64,000 nucleotides of DNA, taken from positions 2,162,001 to 2,226,000 of the forward strand of contig NZ_CP137624.1 of assembly GCF_033880585.1 (NCBI RefSeq). Direction: 5' to 3'. A model generated the notes under the pieces. It searched no databases. It was not told the DNA's origin and worked only from the letters and a program-made list of their open reading frames with translations. The position numbers were made by a program, and so were the translations under genes. Positions 8,076 through 20,835 of the stretch are shown in pieces. The stretch comes from Lysinibacillus louembei (lineage in GTDB: Bacteria > Bacillota > Bacilli > Bacillales_A > Planococcaceae). Each line of letters begins with the position of its first letter. The stretch's first letter is position 1.

Positions 8076-11000
8076 ATGACTTTTCATCAATTGCCAGTCA
8101 CACAAGGTCTTTATTCACCAGAGTTTGAACATGATGCATGTGGTATTGGCATGTACGCAAATATTAAAGGGCAACCTTCTCATGATATTGTCAAAAATGG
8201 TTTAGAAATGCTATGTCGCTTAGAGCATCGTGCAGGGCGTGGAAGCGATGGGAAAACTGGGGATGGTGCAGGGCTGATGGTGCAAATTCCAGATGCCTTT
8301 TTTAAAACGCAATGTCCAGAGCTACAATTACCTAATAAAGGGATGTACGGTGTTGGGCAATTATTTTTTACAAATAATGAGGAACAGCGCAAGGCAATCG
8401 AAGAAAAAATAAATGAATTGATTGCGCAAGAAGGGCAGCAACTAATTGCTTGGCGTACAGTACCGATTAATAAAGAATGTTTAAGCGAGGTAGCAAAAGC
8501 GACAGCGCCGATTGTTCGTCAAGTATTTATCGCAGCTAATACAACAGACAATCTTGCCTTTGAACGCAAGCTATATTTAATTCGCAAACAGGCAGAGCAT
8601 TGGGCAAAAGCGCAAAATTATACCTTTTATTGTCCAAGTATGTCCAGTCAAACAATTGTATTCAAAGGGCTGCTAGCACCTGAGGAAGTACGTGAATTTT
8701 ATTTAGATTTACAAGATGAGCATTTTGTTTCCGCATTAGCACTTGTCCATTCACGCTATTCTACAAATACATTCCCATCGTGGGAGCGAGCACATCCAAA
8801 TCGCTACATTATTCATAATGGTGAAATTAATACGTTGCGTGGCAATATTAACTGGATGCAAGCACGTGAACAGCAATTTATTTCAGAGGCTTTCGGGGAA
8901 GATTTACAAAAAATCTTACCGATTATCGATACGACAGGCTCAGACTCATCAATGCTAGACAATGCCTTTGAGTTTTTCGTACTAGCAGGACGCACACCTG
9001 CACATACAGCAATGATGCTAATTCCTGAGCCATGGACAGAAAATCCACGCATTGCAAAAGAGCGCAAAGCATTTTATCAATATCATGCAAGCTTAATGGA
9101 GCCTTGGGATGGGCCAACAGCAATTTGCTTTACAGATGGCAAGCAAATTGGCGCTATTTTAGACCGCAATGGCTTACGTCCAGGTCGCTTGTATGTAACT
9201 AAGGACGACCATATTATCTTCTCTTCTGAAACAGGTGTTATTGATATAGCAGAGGAAAACGTTTTATATAAGGACCGTCTTAGTCCAGGGCGAATGCTGC
9301 TTGTTGATTTAGAGCAAGGGAAAATCATCTCAGATGATGAGCTAAAGGCTGAAATGGCTGCAGCATATCCATATGCAGAGTGGCTAGAGGAGCATATGGT
9401 CAAGCTTGAAGCAAAGGAAGAGCCATCTGTACAAGTGCAAAATATTACACGTCAGCAGCAAATTTATGGCTATACATTTGAGGATATTCAAAAATATATT
9501 GTGCCTTTAGCGAAGGAAGGGAAGGATCCACTTGGTGCTATGGGCAATGATACACCGCTTGCTGTACTATCTGAGCGCCCACAATCGCTGTTCAATTACT
9601 TTAAACAGCTATTTGCGCAAGTAACAAATCCACCGATTGATTCCATACGTGAGCATGTTGTCACATCGACCATGACATTGCTTGGCGCTGAAGGTAATTT
9701 ATTGCATCCGACAGCAGCAAATGCACGTAGAATTTTCCTTGATACACCAATTTTAACGCATGGGGAATATACCGAGCTACTAAAACAATCAGATTTCCAG
9801 TACACTGTGATGGATTTAACATTTAAGGAAAGCTTAGCAGAAGAATTACAGCGTATACAGCAGCAAGCGAAAAAGGCGATTGGGCATGGTGCAACATTGT
9901 TAATTTTAACAGATCAAAATGAGGATATCACAATACCAACAGTGCCAATTTTATTAGCTGCAAGTAGCTTACATCAATATTTAGTGCGAACAGGCTTACG
10001 CACTAAGGTAAGCATTATTGTTAGCAGTGGCGAGGCGAGAGAGGTGCACCACTTTGCTGCATTAATTGGCTTTGGTGTTGATGCAATTTATCCGTATTTA
10101 GCATATGCAACGATTGAGCAGGCAATTCAGAAAGGGCATATTCCACTCCATTATCAAACAGCGATTCAAAAATACCGTAAGGGCATAACGGATGGCGTTG
10201 TCAAAGTGATGTCAAAAATGGGTATTTCAACAGTGCAATCCTATCGTGGTGCGCAAATATTTGAAGCTGTAGGGATTAGTAAAGCTGTTATTGAGGAGCA
10301 TTTCACAGGAACAGCCTCGCAAATTGATGGCATTGATTTAGAAACGATCGGTGAAGAAACGAAAAAGCGCCATCAAGCTGCACTACAAATGAAGCAGCAG
10401 GAGCTTGATTCAGGCAGTGACTTCCAGTGGCGTGCAAATGGTGAGCATCATGCCTTCAACCCAAAAACAATTCATACATTGCAATGGGCAACACGTAAAA
10501 ATGATTACGGCTTATATCGTATGTATGCCGAAATGGCAAATGAAGAGCGCATCGGCTTTTTACGCAATTTATTCGACTTTAAAAAGGCGGAGAAGCGTTT
10601 GCCTTTAGAGGAAGTGGAATCGGTGGAATCAATTGTTAAACGCTTTAAATCAGGGGCAATGTCATTTGGTTCATTATCGAAAGAAGCTCATGAAACATTG
10701 GCGATTGCGATGAATCGCCTTGGTGCACGCTCAAATTCTGGAGAAGGTGGCGAAGACCCTGCTCGCTATATACAAGACGCAAACGGTGATAGCCGTCGCA
10801 GTGCGATTAAGCAAATTGCCTCAGGACGTTTTGGTGTTAAATCGCATTATTTAGTGAATGCAGAGGAATTGCAAATTAAAATGGCACAAGGGGCAAAGCC
10901 TGGTGAAGGCGGACAATTGCCGGGCAATAAAGTATATCCATGGGTGGCAGAGGTACGTGGCTCCACGCCAGGTGTTGGTTTAATTTCTCCACCACCACAT

Positions 11001-12587
11001 CACGATATTTATTCTATTGAGGATATGGCTGAGCTCATTCATGATTTGAAAAATGCCAATCGCTATGCACGAATTTCTGTCAAGCTTGTGGCAAAGGCAG
11101 GCGTTGGTACAATTGCAGCTGGCGTAGCAAAAGGAGCGGCAGATGTCATCGTTATTTCAGGCTACGATGGCGGTACAGGTGCTTCACCGAAAACATCAAT
11201 TAAGCATACAGGCTTACCATGGGAGCTAGGCTTAGCAGAGGCGCATCAAACGCTGATGTTAAATGGCTTGCGTGACCGTGTCGTATTAGAAACAGATGGC
11301 AAGCTAATGACAGGAAAAGATGTCATTATGGCAGCACTTTTTGGAGCTGAGGAATATGGCTTTGCGACAGCACCATTAATCGTTTTAGGCTGTGTGATGA
11401 TGCGTGTTTGTCATTTAGATACATGCCCGGTAGGTGTAGCAACGCAAAATCCAGAGCTACGTGCGAAGTTTATGGGGAATGCAGACCATGTTGTGAACTA
11501 TTTCCGCTTTGTAGCAGAGGAAATGCGTGAGTATATGGCATTGCTAGGCTTCCGCACAGTAGAGGAAATGGTTGGACGCACAGATGTCCTTGAAGTGTCT
11601 AAACGTGCGAAGGCGCATTGGAAGGCAGGACAGCTCGATTTAACAGCGTTACTATATCAGGTGCAAGGCGTGCGTACGAAAGAGCAGGAGCAAGACCATA
11701 AAATTGCAGAAAGCTTTGATATGCGTGAGCTGTTGCCAAAGGTGAAACAGAGCATTGCAAGCAGAACACCTATTACATTACACTATCCAATTAAAAATAC
11801 AGACCGTGTTGTCGGCACAATTATCGGCAGTGAAATATCTCGCTGCTATGGAGAGCAAGGCTTACCAGAGCATACGATTCGCCTAAATTTCACAGGACAT
11901 GCAGGACAGAGCTTTGGTGCGTTTACGCCTCGTGGTATGACATTAAGCTGTGCAGGAGATGTCAACGATTACTTTGGGAAAGGCTTATCTGGTGGCAAAG
12001 TGCTTGCGATTGCACCGATTAAAGGACAGCAAGAGCGCAATGTCATTGCAGGCAATGTTTGTTTATATGGCGCAACAAGTGGTCAGGCATTTATTAATGG
12101 GCGAGCAGGGCATCGCTTTGCAGTTCGTAATTCAGGTGCACATATCGTTGTTGAAGGCATTGGAGACCATGGCTGTGAATATATGACAGGTGGCAAAATT
12201 ATTGTGCTAGGCGATGTAGGACAAAACTTTGCAGCAGGTATGTCAGGCGGTATTGCCTATGTGCTGCCAACAGACGAGGCAGCATTTAAAGCGCAGTGCA
12301 ATATGGAAATGATTGAATTTGCGAAGCTTGAAGAAAAACAGGAGATGGATATCATCCATGCAATGATTACACAGCACTATGATTATACAAATAGCTCAAA
12401 GGCTTATGAGGTGTTAGAAAATTGGGAGCAAACTGTTCAGCGCTTGATCAAAGTTGTGCCAACAGATTATCAGGCGATGCTGAATAAAATTGCTCAGCAT
12501 GAGGCACAGGGGTTAACAACTGATTTAGCAGCAATGCAGGCATTTGTCGAAGCAACGAGCATAAAAGAGCTAGCTATTTCCAAGTAA
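8076..12587 (+). CDS. gltB: glutamate synthase large subunit
   Basis: 1503-residue glutamine-hydrolysing, synthase subunit of NADPH-GOGAT (called GltA in B. subtilis). It makes two glutamates from glutamine and 2-oxoglutarate. A 21-residue propeptide precedes the amidotransferase nucleophile Cys22 (HDACGIG). The central and FMN-binding synthase domains follow, with 3Fe-4S ligands Cys1106, Cys1112 and Cys1117 (CVMMRVCHLDTCPVG). The C-terminal beta-helix carries GAxxG repeats (GATSGQAFINGRAG). The ATG at 8076 follows GGGGGGAT; an upstream TTG at 8052 is rejected. The gltD start lies 14 bases after the stop. Confidence 0.97.
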   Translation: MTFHQLPVTQGLYSPEFEHDACGIGMYANIKGQPSHDIVKNGLEMLCRLEHRAGRGSDGKTGDGAGLMVQIPDAFFKTQCPELQLPNKGMYGVGQLFFTNNEEQRKAIEEKINELIAQEGQQLIAWRTVPINKECLSEVAKATAPIVRQVFIAANTTDNLAFERKLYLIRKQAEHWAKAQNYTFYCPSMSSQTIVFKGLLAPEEVREFYLDLQDEHFVSALALVHSRYSTNTFPSWERAHPNRYIIHNGEINTLRGNINWMQAREQQFISEAFGEDLQKILPIIDTTGSDSSMLDNAFEFFVLAGRTPAHTAMMLIPEPWTENPRIAKERKAFYQYHASLMEPWDGPTAICFTDGKQIGAILDRNGLRPGRLYVTKDDHIIFSSETGVIDIAEENVLYKDRLSPGRMLLVDLEQGKIISDDELKAEMAAAYPYAEWLEEHMVKLEAKEEPSVQVQNITRQQQIYGYTFEDIQKYIVPLAKEGKDPLGAMGNDTPLAVLSERPQSLFNYFKQLFAQVTNPPIDSIREHVVTSTMTLLGAEGNLLHPTAANARRIFLDTPILTHGEYTELLKQSDFQYTVMDLTFKESLAEELQRIQQQAKKAIGHGATLLILTDQNEDITIPTVPILLAASSLHQYLVRTGLRTKVSIIVSSGEAREVHHFAALIGFGVDAIYPYLAYATIEQAIQKGHIPLHYQTAIQKYRKGITDGVVKVMSKMGISTVQSYRGAQIFEAVGISKAVIEEHFTGTASQIDGIDLETIGEETKKRHQAALQMKQQELDSGSDFQWRANGEHHAFNPKTIHTLQWATRKNDYGLYRMYAEMANEERIGFLRNLFDFKKAEKRLPLEEVESVESIVKRFKSGAMSFGSLSKEAHETLAIAMNRLGARSNSGEGGEDPARYIQDANGDSRRSAIKQIASGRFGVKSHYLVNAEELQIKMAQGAKPGEGGQLPGNKVYPWVAEVRGSTPGVGLISPPPHHDIYSIEDMAELIHDLKNANRYARISVKLVAKAGVGTIAAGVAKGAADVIVISGYDGGTGASPKTSIKHTGLPWELGLAEAHQTLMLNGLRDRVVLETDGKLMTGKDVIMAALFGAEEYGFATAPLIVLGCVMMRVCHLDTCPVGVATQNPELRAKFMGNADHVVNYFRFVAEEMREYMALLGFRTVEEMVGRTDVLEVSKRAKAHWKAGQLDLTALLYQVQGVRTKEQEQDHKIAESFDMRELLPKVKQSIASRTPITLHYPIKNTDRVVGTIIGSEISRCYGEQGLPEHTIRLNFTGHAGQSFGAFTPRGMTLSCAGDVNDYFGKGLSGGKVLAIAPIKGQQERNVIAGNVCLYGATSGQAFINGRAGHRFAVRNSGAHIVVEGIGDHGCEYMTGGKIIVLGDVGQNFAAGMSGGIAYVLPTDEAAFKAQCNMEMIEFAKLEEKQEMDIIHAMITQHYDYTNSSKAYEVLENWEQTVQRLIKVVPTDYQAMLNKIAQHEAQGLTTDLAAMQAFVEATSIKELAISK

Positions 12588-12601
12588 AGGGGGGGTCTAG
12601 A

Positions 12602-14086
12602 ATGGGAAAAGCTACAGGGTTTATGGAATATAAAAGAGAAAAAACAAAGGAAATCGCGCCACTAGAGCGTATCACAAACTGGAAGGAGTATGCTTCTCGC
12701 TTAACAGATGAAGCATTGCAAATACAAGGCGCACGCTGCATGGACTGCGGCACACCATTTTGCCATATGGGTATTGAAATTCGTGGTACAGCAGCGGGCT
12801 GTCCAATTCAAAATGTAATTCCAGAATGGAATGATTTAGTTTATCGCGGGCAATGGAAGGAAGCACTAGAGCGCTTGCATATGACGAATAATTTTCCAGA
12901 ATTCACAGGGCGTGTTTGTCCAGCACCATGTGAAGGGTCTTGTACATTAGCGATTACAGACCCCGCTGTTGCCATTAAGTCGATTGAGCGTACCGTTATT
13001 GATAAAGGCTTTGAAAATGGCTGGGTAATACCTCGTATTCCAGCACAGCGCACTGGTAAAAAAGTAGCGATTGTTGGCTCAGGTCCAGCAGGCTTAGCAG
13101 CAGCTGACCAATTAAATCAGGCAGGGCATGCTGTGACAGTTTTTGAGCGAGCTGATCGCCTTGGTGGTTTGCTCATGTACGGTATTCCGAATATGAAGCT
13201 AGAAAAGGATATTATTGAGCGTCGTGTTGACCTTTTGAGTCAAGAGGGCATTGAATTTATTGTCAATACAGAGGTAGGGAAAGATATTACTGCCGATGAG
13301 CTACAGAGCACCTATGATGCTGTTATTTTATGTGTAGGTGCACAAAAGCAGCGCTTGCTTCATATGGAGGGCAGCGACGCAAACGGGATTCATTTAGCGA
13401 TGGATTATTTAACAGATGTCACAAAAAGCTTATTAGACTCAAACTTTGAGGACGGGCAAGCATTGAATGTAGAGGGGAAGGATGTCATCGTTATTGGTGG
13501 TGGCGACACAGGGGCTGACTGTGTGGCAACAGCTATTCGCCAAAAATGCAACTCGGTTTACCAATTTGGTAAGCATCCAAAGCTACCGACAGGACGTACA
13601 GAGGAGACACCGTGGCCGAAAGATCCGAATGTTTATACGCTAGATTACGCTTATGCAGAGGTGGAGGCAGCGCAGGGGCATGATCCGCGTGAATATTGCA
13701 TTCAAACAACGAAAATTGAAAAGGATGCGAGTGGTTGTGTGAAAGCATTGCATACAATTCAAATGGAAAAAGTGCTAGGGGATGATGGCTTCTATTATTT
13801 TAAGGAGCTACCTGGCACTGAAAAAATATGGCCAGCTCAGCACGTTTTTGTAGCGATTGGCTTTGAAGGTGTAGAGCATACAGTACCAGAGCATTTTGGT
13901 GTGACGATTGCCAACAATCGTATTCAAGCATCTATTAAGGACTTCTCTACAAATGTACCAGGTATTTTTGCGGCAGGTGATGCACGTAGAGGGCAAAGCT
14001 TAATTGTTTGGGCGATTAAAGAGGGACGCTCTGTCGCTGCGAGTGTGGATGCCTATTTAATGAAAGAACTAGCGATTTCGCAATAA
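12602..14086 (+). CDS. gltD: glutamate synthase small subunit
   Basis: 494-residue NADPH-oxidising subunit that feeds electrons to the large subunit (called GltB in B. subtilis). The N-terminal cysteine-rich part binds two 4Fe-4S clusters (ARCMDCGTPFC, CPAPCEGSC). An FAD-binding Rossmann motif VAIVGSGPAGLAAA (about 150-163) and an NADPH motif VIGGGDTGADC (about 299-309) follow. It forms an operon with gltB after a 14-base gap and is followed by a terminator. Confidence 0.97.
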   Translation: MGKATGFMEYKREKTKEIAPLERITNWKEYASRLTDEALQIQGARCMDCGTPFCHMGIEIRGTAAGCPIQNVIPEWNDLVYRGQWKEALERLHMTNNFPEFTGRVCPAPCEGSCTLAITDPAVAIKSIERTVIDKGFENGWVIPRIPAQRTGKKVAIVGSGPAGLAAADQLNQAGHAVTVFERADRLGGLLMYGIPNMKLEKDIIERRVDLLSQEGIEFIVNTEVGKDITADELQSTYDAVILCVGAQKQRLLHMEGSDANGIHLAMDYLTDVTKSLLDSNFEDGQALNVEGKDVIVIGGGDTGADCVATAIRQKCNSVYQFGKHPKLPTGRTEETPWPKDPNVYTLDYAYAEVEAAQGHDPREYCIQTTKIEKDASGCVKALHTIQMEKVLGDDGFYYFKELPGTEKIWPAQHVFVAIGFEGVEHTVPEHFGVTIANNRIQASIKDFSTNVPGIFAAGDARRGQSLIVWAIKEGRSVAASVDAYLMKELAISQ

Positions 14087-14097
14087 TAATAAATGAG

Positions 14098-14130
14098 GGA
14101 GCGTTCTAATTATGAGCGCTCCTTTATTTG
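14098..14130 (+). terminator. gltD terminator
   Basis: 9-bp stem GGAGCGTTC / GAGCGCTCC (one G-T pair), loop TAATTAT, then a short T-rich tail. Confidence 0.7.
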
Positions 14131-14404
14131 TTAAAAATGCAGATAAAGCAAATTAAAACTTTACGTGCGCTCTAACTATTACTTGAGCCATAATTCTTAT
14201 TGACAATGAGCTAATTGATAATTGTTGCTACTGCATTATTAATAAATTATGAATTGTTGCATACTGGCTACTATCTTTTTTTACAATTATTTAATTAAAA
14301 TTATTCTAAACTATTTGCAACACTAGCTCTTTTCAGTTAAGATTGTACATGACAATAATTATGCAATGGGATACCCATGCAATGAACATTATGGAGGTAA
14401 TTTA
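14131..14404. other. sufC upstream region with 32-bp-spaced direct repeats
   Basis: The gltD-sufC gap holds the gltD terminator, then an AT-rich stretch with no ORF. The 9-mer AATTGTTGC occurs at 14220-14228 and 14252-14260, 32 bp apart. Each copy is followed by TACTGC or ATACTGGC, and an inverted TTGCAACAC overlaps the promoter -35 (14315). These could be sites for a regulator of the suf operon; no known operator was recognised. Confidence 0.4.
14315..14343 (+). promoter_or_regulatory. suf operon promoter
   Basis: TTGCAA, a 17-nt spacer, then TAAGAT, about 60 bases upstream of the sufC start. It is the best sigma-A-like match in the gap. Confidence 0.55.
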
Positions 14405-15184
14405 ATGGCAACTTTAGAAATTAAAGATCTTCACGTTGAAATCGACGGAAAAGAGATTTTAAAAGGTGTAAACCTAACAATCAATACAAATGAAGTACAC
14501 GCAATTATGGGTCCTAACGGTACTGGTAAATCTACGTTAGCATCTGCAATTATGGGTCATCCTAAATATGAAGTAACACAAGGCGAAGTATTATTAGATG
14601 GTGAAAATGTGTTAGAAATGGAAGTTGACGAGCGTGCAAAAGCTGGTTTATTCCTTGCAATGCAATACCCATCTGAAATCGCTGGTGTAACAAACGCAGA
14701 CTTCCTACGCTCAGCAATCAATGCGCGTCGCGAAGAAGGCGATGAAATTTCTTTAATGAAATTTATCCGCGAATTAGATAAAACGATGGACTTTTTAGAA
14801 ATGCCAGAGGAAATGGGTCAACGTTACTTAAACGAAGGCTTCTCTGGTGGTGAGAAAAAGCGTAACGAAATTTTACAATTAATGATGATTAAGCCAACAT
14901 TCGCAATTCTTGATGAAATCGACTCAGGTCTTGATATCGATGCATTAAAAGTGGTATCTAAAGGCATTAACGAAATGCGCGGCGAAGGCTTCGGCTGCTT
15001 AATGATTACGCACTATCAACGCTTATTAAACTATATCACACCAGACCATGTACACGTAATGATGCAAGGTAAAGTTGTGAAATCTGGCGGTGCAGAGCTT
15101 GCACAACGCTTAGAGGCAGATGGTTACGACTGGATTAAGCAAGAGCTAGGTATCGAAGAAGAAACTGTAGAAGCAGAAGCATAA
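14405..15184 (+). CDS. sufC: Fe-S assembly ATPase SufC
   Basis: 259-residue ABC-type ATPase that drives conformational change in the SufBCD scaffold. Walker A is GPNGTGKST, the signature is FSGGEKKRNE, Walker B is FAILDEIDSGLD (the SufC-typical DEIDSGLD), and the switch His is in MITHYQR. The ATG at 14405 follows GGAGGT; an upstream in-frame ATG at 14366 has no ribosome site. It is the first gene of sufCDSUB, the sole Fe-S assembly system of most Bacilli. Confidence 0.97.
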   Translation: MATLEIKDLHVEIDGKEILKGVNLTINTNEVHAIMGPNGTGKSTLASAIMGHPKYEVTQGEVLLDGENVLEMEVDERAKAGLFLAMQYPSEIAGVTNADFLRSAINARREEGDEISLMKFIRELDKTMDFLEMPEEMGQRYLNEGFSGGEKKRNEILQLMMIKPTFAILDEIDSGLDIDALKVVSKGINEMRGEGFGCLMITHYQRLLNYITPDHVHVMMQGKVVKSGGAELAQRLEADGYDWIKQELGIEEETVEAEA

Positions 15185-15203
15185 TTAGAGGAGGACGAAC
15201 AAG

Positions 15204-18170
<2,967 letters not shown>

Positions 18171-18193
18171 TTGTAATGAACGGAGGAGAACTA

Positions 18194-19591
18194 ATGGCTA
18201 AAAAAATGCCTGATATCGGCGATTACAAATATGGCTTCCACGATAAGGACGTATCAATTTTCCGTTCAAAACGTGGGTTAACAGAAGAAATCGTACGAGA
18301 AATCTCAAATATGAAAGAAGAGCCGCAGTGGATGCTTGACTACCGCTTAAAAGCTCTCGAACAATTTTATAAAATGCCAATGCCTCAATGGGGCGGCGAC
18401 CTTTCAGCATTAGACTTCGATGAAATTACGTATTACGTAAAGCCATCTGAAGCAACACAGCGCTCATGGGATGAAGTGCCTGAAGAAATCAAAGCAACAT
18501 TCGATAAATTAGGTATTCCAGAAGCAGAGCAAAAATATTTAGCTGGTGTATCTGCTCAGTACGAATCTGAAGTAGTTTACCACAACATGAAAAAGGATTT
18601 AGAAGACTTAGGTATCGTCTTCAAAGATACAGACTCAGCATTAAAAGAAAATGAAGACATTTTCAAAAAATATTGGGGTACTGTTATTCCTTACGCAGAC
18701 AACAAATTTGCAGCATTAAACTCAGCAGTATGGTCAGGTGGCTCATTCATCTACGTACCACCAGGCGTAAAGGTAGAAACTCCTTTACAAGCGTACTTCC
18801 GTATTAACTCTGAAAACATGGGTCAATTCGAGCGTACATTAATTATCGTAGACGAAGGCGCACATGTACACTATGTAGAAGGCTGTACGGCACCTGTTTA
18901 CACAACAAACTCATTGCACTCAGCAGTAGTAGAAATTATCGTTGGTAAAGACGCATATTGCCGTTATACAACAATCCAAAACTGGGCAAATAACGTTTAC
19001 AATCTTGTAACGAAGCGTACAGTTGTAGATGCAAACGGCACGATGGAATGGGTTGATGGCAACATCGGTTCAAAACTAACAATGAAATATCCAGCATGTA
19101 TTTTACGTGGTGAAGGTGCACGTGGTATGACATTATCAATCGCTTTAGCAGGTAAAGGTCAGCACCAAGATGCAGGGGCAAAAATGATTCACCTTGCACC
19201 AAACACATCTTCAACAATCGTATCGAAATCCATTGCACACCATGGTGGTAAAGTATCATACCGCGGTATCGTTCGCTTCGGTCCAAAAGCGACTGGCGCA
19301 CGTGCAAACATCGAGTGTGATACATTAATTATGGATAACCAATCAACTTCAGATACAATTCCATACAACGAAATTTTAAATGACGATGTGTCATTAGAGC
19401 ACGAAGCAAAAGTTTCAAAAGTATCAGAAGAGCAATTATTCTACTTAATGAGCCGTGGTATTTCAGAAGTAGAAGCGACAGAAATGATCGTAATGGGCTT
19501 CATCGAGCCATTCACAAAAGAATTACCAATGGAATATGCAGTAGAAATGAACCGTTTAATCAACTACGAAATGGAAGGTTCTATCGGTTAA
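18194..19591 (+). CDS. sufB: Fe-S scaffold protein SufB
   Basis: 465-residue scaffold subunit on which the nascent cluster is built with SufC and SufD. Family landmarks are [19 protein letters not shown] (about residue 175), the [10 protein letters not shown] segment and SVGRV-like core FYLMSRGIS near the end. The ATG at 18194 follows CGGAGGAG; an upstream frame from 18113 overlaps sufU and is rejected. It is the last gene of the operon. Confidence 0.97.
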   Translation: MAKKMPDIGDYKYGFHDKDVSIFRSKRGLTEEIVREISNMKEEPQWMLDYRLKALEQFYKMPMPQWGGDLSALDFDEITYYVKPSEATQRSWDEVPEEIKATFDKLGIPEAEQKYLAGVSAQYESEVVYHNMKKDLEDLGIVFKDTDSALKENEDIFKKYWGTVIPYADNKFAALNSAVWSGGSFIYVPPGVKVETPLQAYFRINSENMGQFERTLIIVDEGAHVHYVEGCTAPVYTTNSLHSAVVEIIVGKDAYCRYTTIQNWANNVYNLVTKRTVVDANGTMEWVDGNIGSKLTMKYPACILRGEGARGMTLSIALAGKGQHQDAGAKMIHLAPNTSSTIVSKSIAHHGGKVSYRGIVRFGPKATGARANIECDTLIMDNQSTSDTIPYNEILNDDVSLEHEAKVSKVSEEQLFYLMSRGISEVEATEMIVMGFIEPFTKELPMEYAVEMNRLINYEMEGSIG

Positions 19592-19596
19592 TATAT

Positions 19597-19645
19597 AAGG
19601 AGCTGTTCGAAAGGATATCATCTTTTCGAACAGCTCCTTCATTTT
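19597..19645. terminator. sufB terminator, shared with the convergent DJ-1 gene
   Basis: About 16-bp stem AAGGAGCTGTTCGAAA / TTTCGAACAGCTCCTT, followed by a T-rich tail on the + strand. Confidence 0.85.
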
Positions 19646-20334
19646 TATTGAATATGGTTTGACATACTTTTGATAAGTAGCTTTGCAACAGCTCTCACGG
19701 AAAAAGGGTTTTGCCCAGTAATTATATGTCCATCTTGCACAGCAAACTCACTGTAAGCACGCTGTTTCTTAAAATGAGCTCCGCGTTGTTCAGCGATTTC
19801 TTTATTTAAAAACGGCACGACTGATTTTTTGCCAGCTAAAACTTCCTCAGTTGTTGTAAAGCCAGTAATTGCTTTTCCTGCAATTAAATAATTTCCATTG
19901 TCATCCTTAATATTGACTAAACCAGCCATACCATGGCAAACAGCTGAAATGAATCCATTATTTTTGTAAATAGCTAAAGCGATTTGTTGCAATTCCTTAT
20001 TGTCTGGAAAGTCCCACATCACACCATGACCACCAGTGTAGTAAATTGCAGCATAGTCACTCGCATTTACTTGATTGGGGCTCAATGAGGAGGCTAGTGC
20101 TCTTTTTTGAAAGTCAGCTGTTTCATAAATTTGCATAATGGACTCGTCAGCATATTTCATGCTTCTAGGGTCTAATGGTACAAAGCCACCTTTAGGACTG
20201 ACATAATCCACTTCAATATTGGCTTTCAGCATTTCTTCAACGAATTCAGTTGCTTCCCCAAGCCATAAGCCAGTAGCATCTTTAGTTCCTGGATAACGAG
20301 TTACATTTGTTAAAACAACCAATACTTTTTTCAT
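19645..20334 (-). CDS. DJ-1/PfpI (class I glutamine amidotransferase-like) protein
   Basis: 229-residue protein of the Hsp31-like DJ-1/PfpI group. The nucleophile elbow AVCHGMAGL contains the conserved Cys-His, and YYTGGHGVMWDF is the oxyanion-hole region. Related proteins act as glyoxalase III/deglycase or chaperones under carbonyl stress; the exact activity is not shown. The second ATG (20334) is 8 bases from AAAGGAG and is preferred over the ATG at 20340. It is co-transcribed with the ArsR gene directly upstream, whose operator also faces a quinone-reductase-like gene, suggesting a stress-responsive unit. Confidence 0.85.
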   Translation of the reverse strand: MKKVLVVLTNVTRYPGTKDATGLWLGEATEFVEEMLKANIEVDYVSPKGGFVPLDPRSMKYADESIMQIYETADFQKRALASSLSPNQVNASDYAAIYYTGGHGVMWDFPDNKELQQIALAIYKNNGFISAVCHGMAGLVNIKDDNGNYLIAGKAITGFTTTEEVLAGKKSVVPFLNKEIAEQRGAHFKKQRAYSEFAVQDGHIITGQNPFSVRAVAKLLIKSMSNHIQ

Positions 20335-20340
20335 ATGCAT

Positions 20341-20667
20341 TTACTCCTTTGTTAAAATAGCTGTGACATGGTCTAATAGCTTTTTCATCTTATCGATTTC
20401 TGTTGTGTCATGTGAGAGGTAATAATAATTTTTTGTTCCTTCGCTTCGATAATCAACTAAGTTAGCTTGCTTCAATATTTTTAAATGATGAGAGATAGCA
20501 GGGCGAGACAGGTTTGTCACCTCTGTTAAATCATTGACTCTAAGTCCTTCACAGGCTTTGTTTTCAAGGAGAGCAATAATGATTGCTTGTCTTTTTTCAT
20601 CCCCTAAGGCAACTAAAAAGTCACTAAGTGCAGCAAACTCATTTTTTAAATGTTGTAAATTAGGCAT
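20341..20667 (-). CDS. ArsR-family HTH repressor
   Basis: 108-residue winged-helix repressor with recognition helix TNLSRPAISHHLKILKQANLV and wing YRSEGTKNYYYL. It lacks the CxC metal site of ArsR/SmtB metal sensors. One Cys (CEGLRV) lies near the HTH, so a redox or ligand signal is possible; that is inference. It is divergent from the medium-chain reductase at 20836. Related palindromes lie in front of both genes, indicating autoregulation and control of the neighbour. Confidence 0.87.
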   Translation of the reverse strand: MPNLQHLKNEFAALSDFLVALGDEKRQAIIIALLENKACEGLRVNDLTEVTNLSRPAISHHLKILKQANLVDYRSEGTKNYYYLSHDTTEIDKMKKLLDHVTAILTKE

Positions 20668-20676
20668 AATAGATCT

Positions 20677-20712
20677 CCAATGGTTTATATTTTTAAACTA
20701 TTAAACCATTGG
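20677..20712. promoter_or_regulatory. inverted-repeat operator in front of the ArsR gene
   Basis: Arms CCAATGGTTTA (20677-20687) and TAAACCATTGG (20702-20712) are perfect complements with a 14-nt spacer, immediately upstream of the ArsR start. They share TGGTTTA/TAAACCA with the palindrome at 20793. Confidence 0.7.
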
Positions 20713-20792
20713 ATTATTTGCTTGTCAATTTTTTTGATTCGATTGAAATACTTGACGAAATATTTTAGATGCGTTATTATCACATTACTTAA

Positions 20793-20812
20793 TGGTTTAA
20801 AAGTTTAAACCA
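20793..20812. promoter_or_regulatory. palindromic operator in front of the reductase gene
   Basis: Perfect 9-bp arms TGGTTTAAA AG TTTAAACCA, 24 bases before the reductase start. Same half-site as 20677-20712; probable ArsR binding site. Confidence 0.7.
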
Positions 20813-20835
20813 ATGAACTAAAAGGAGAATAGAAA

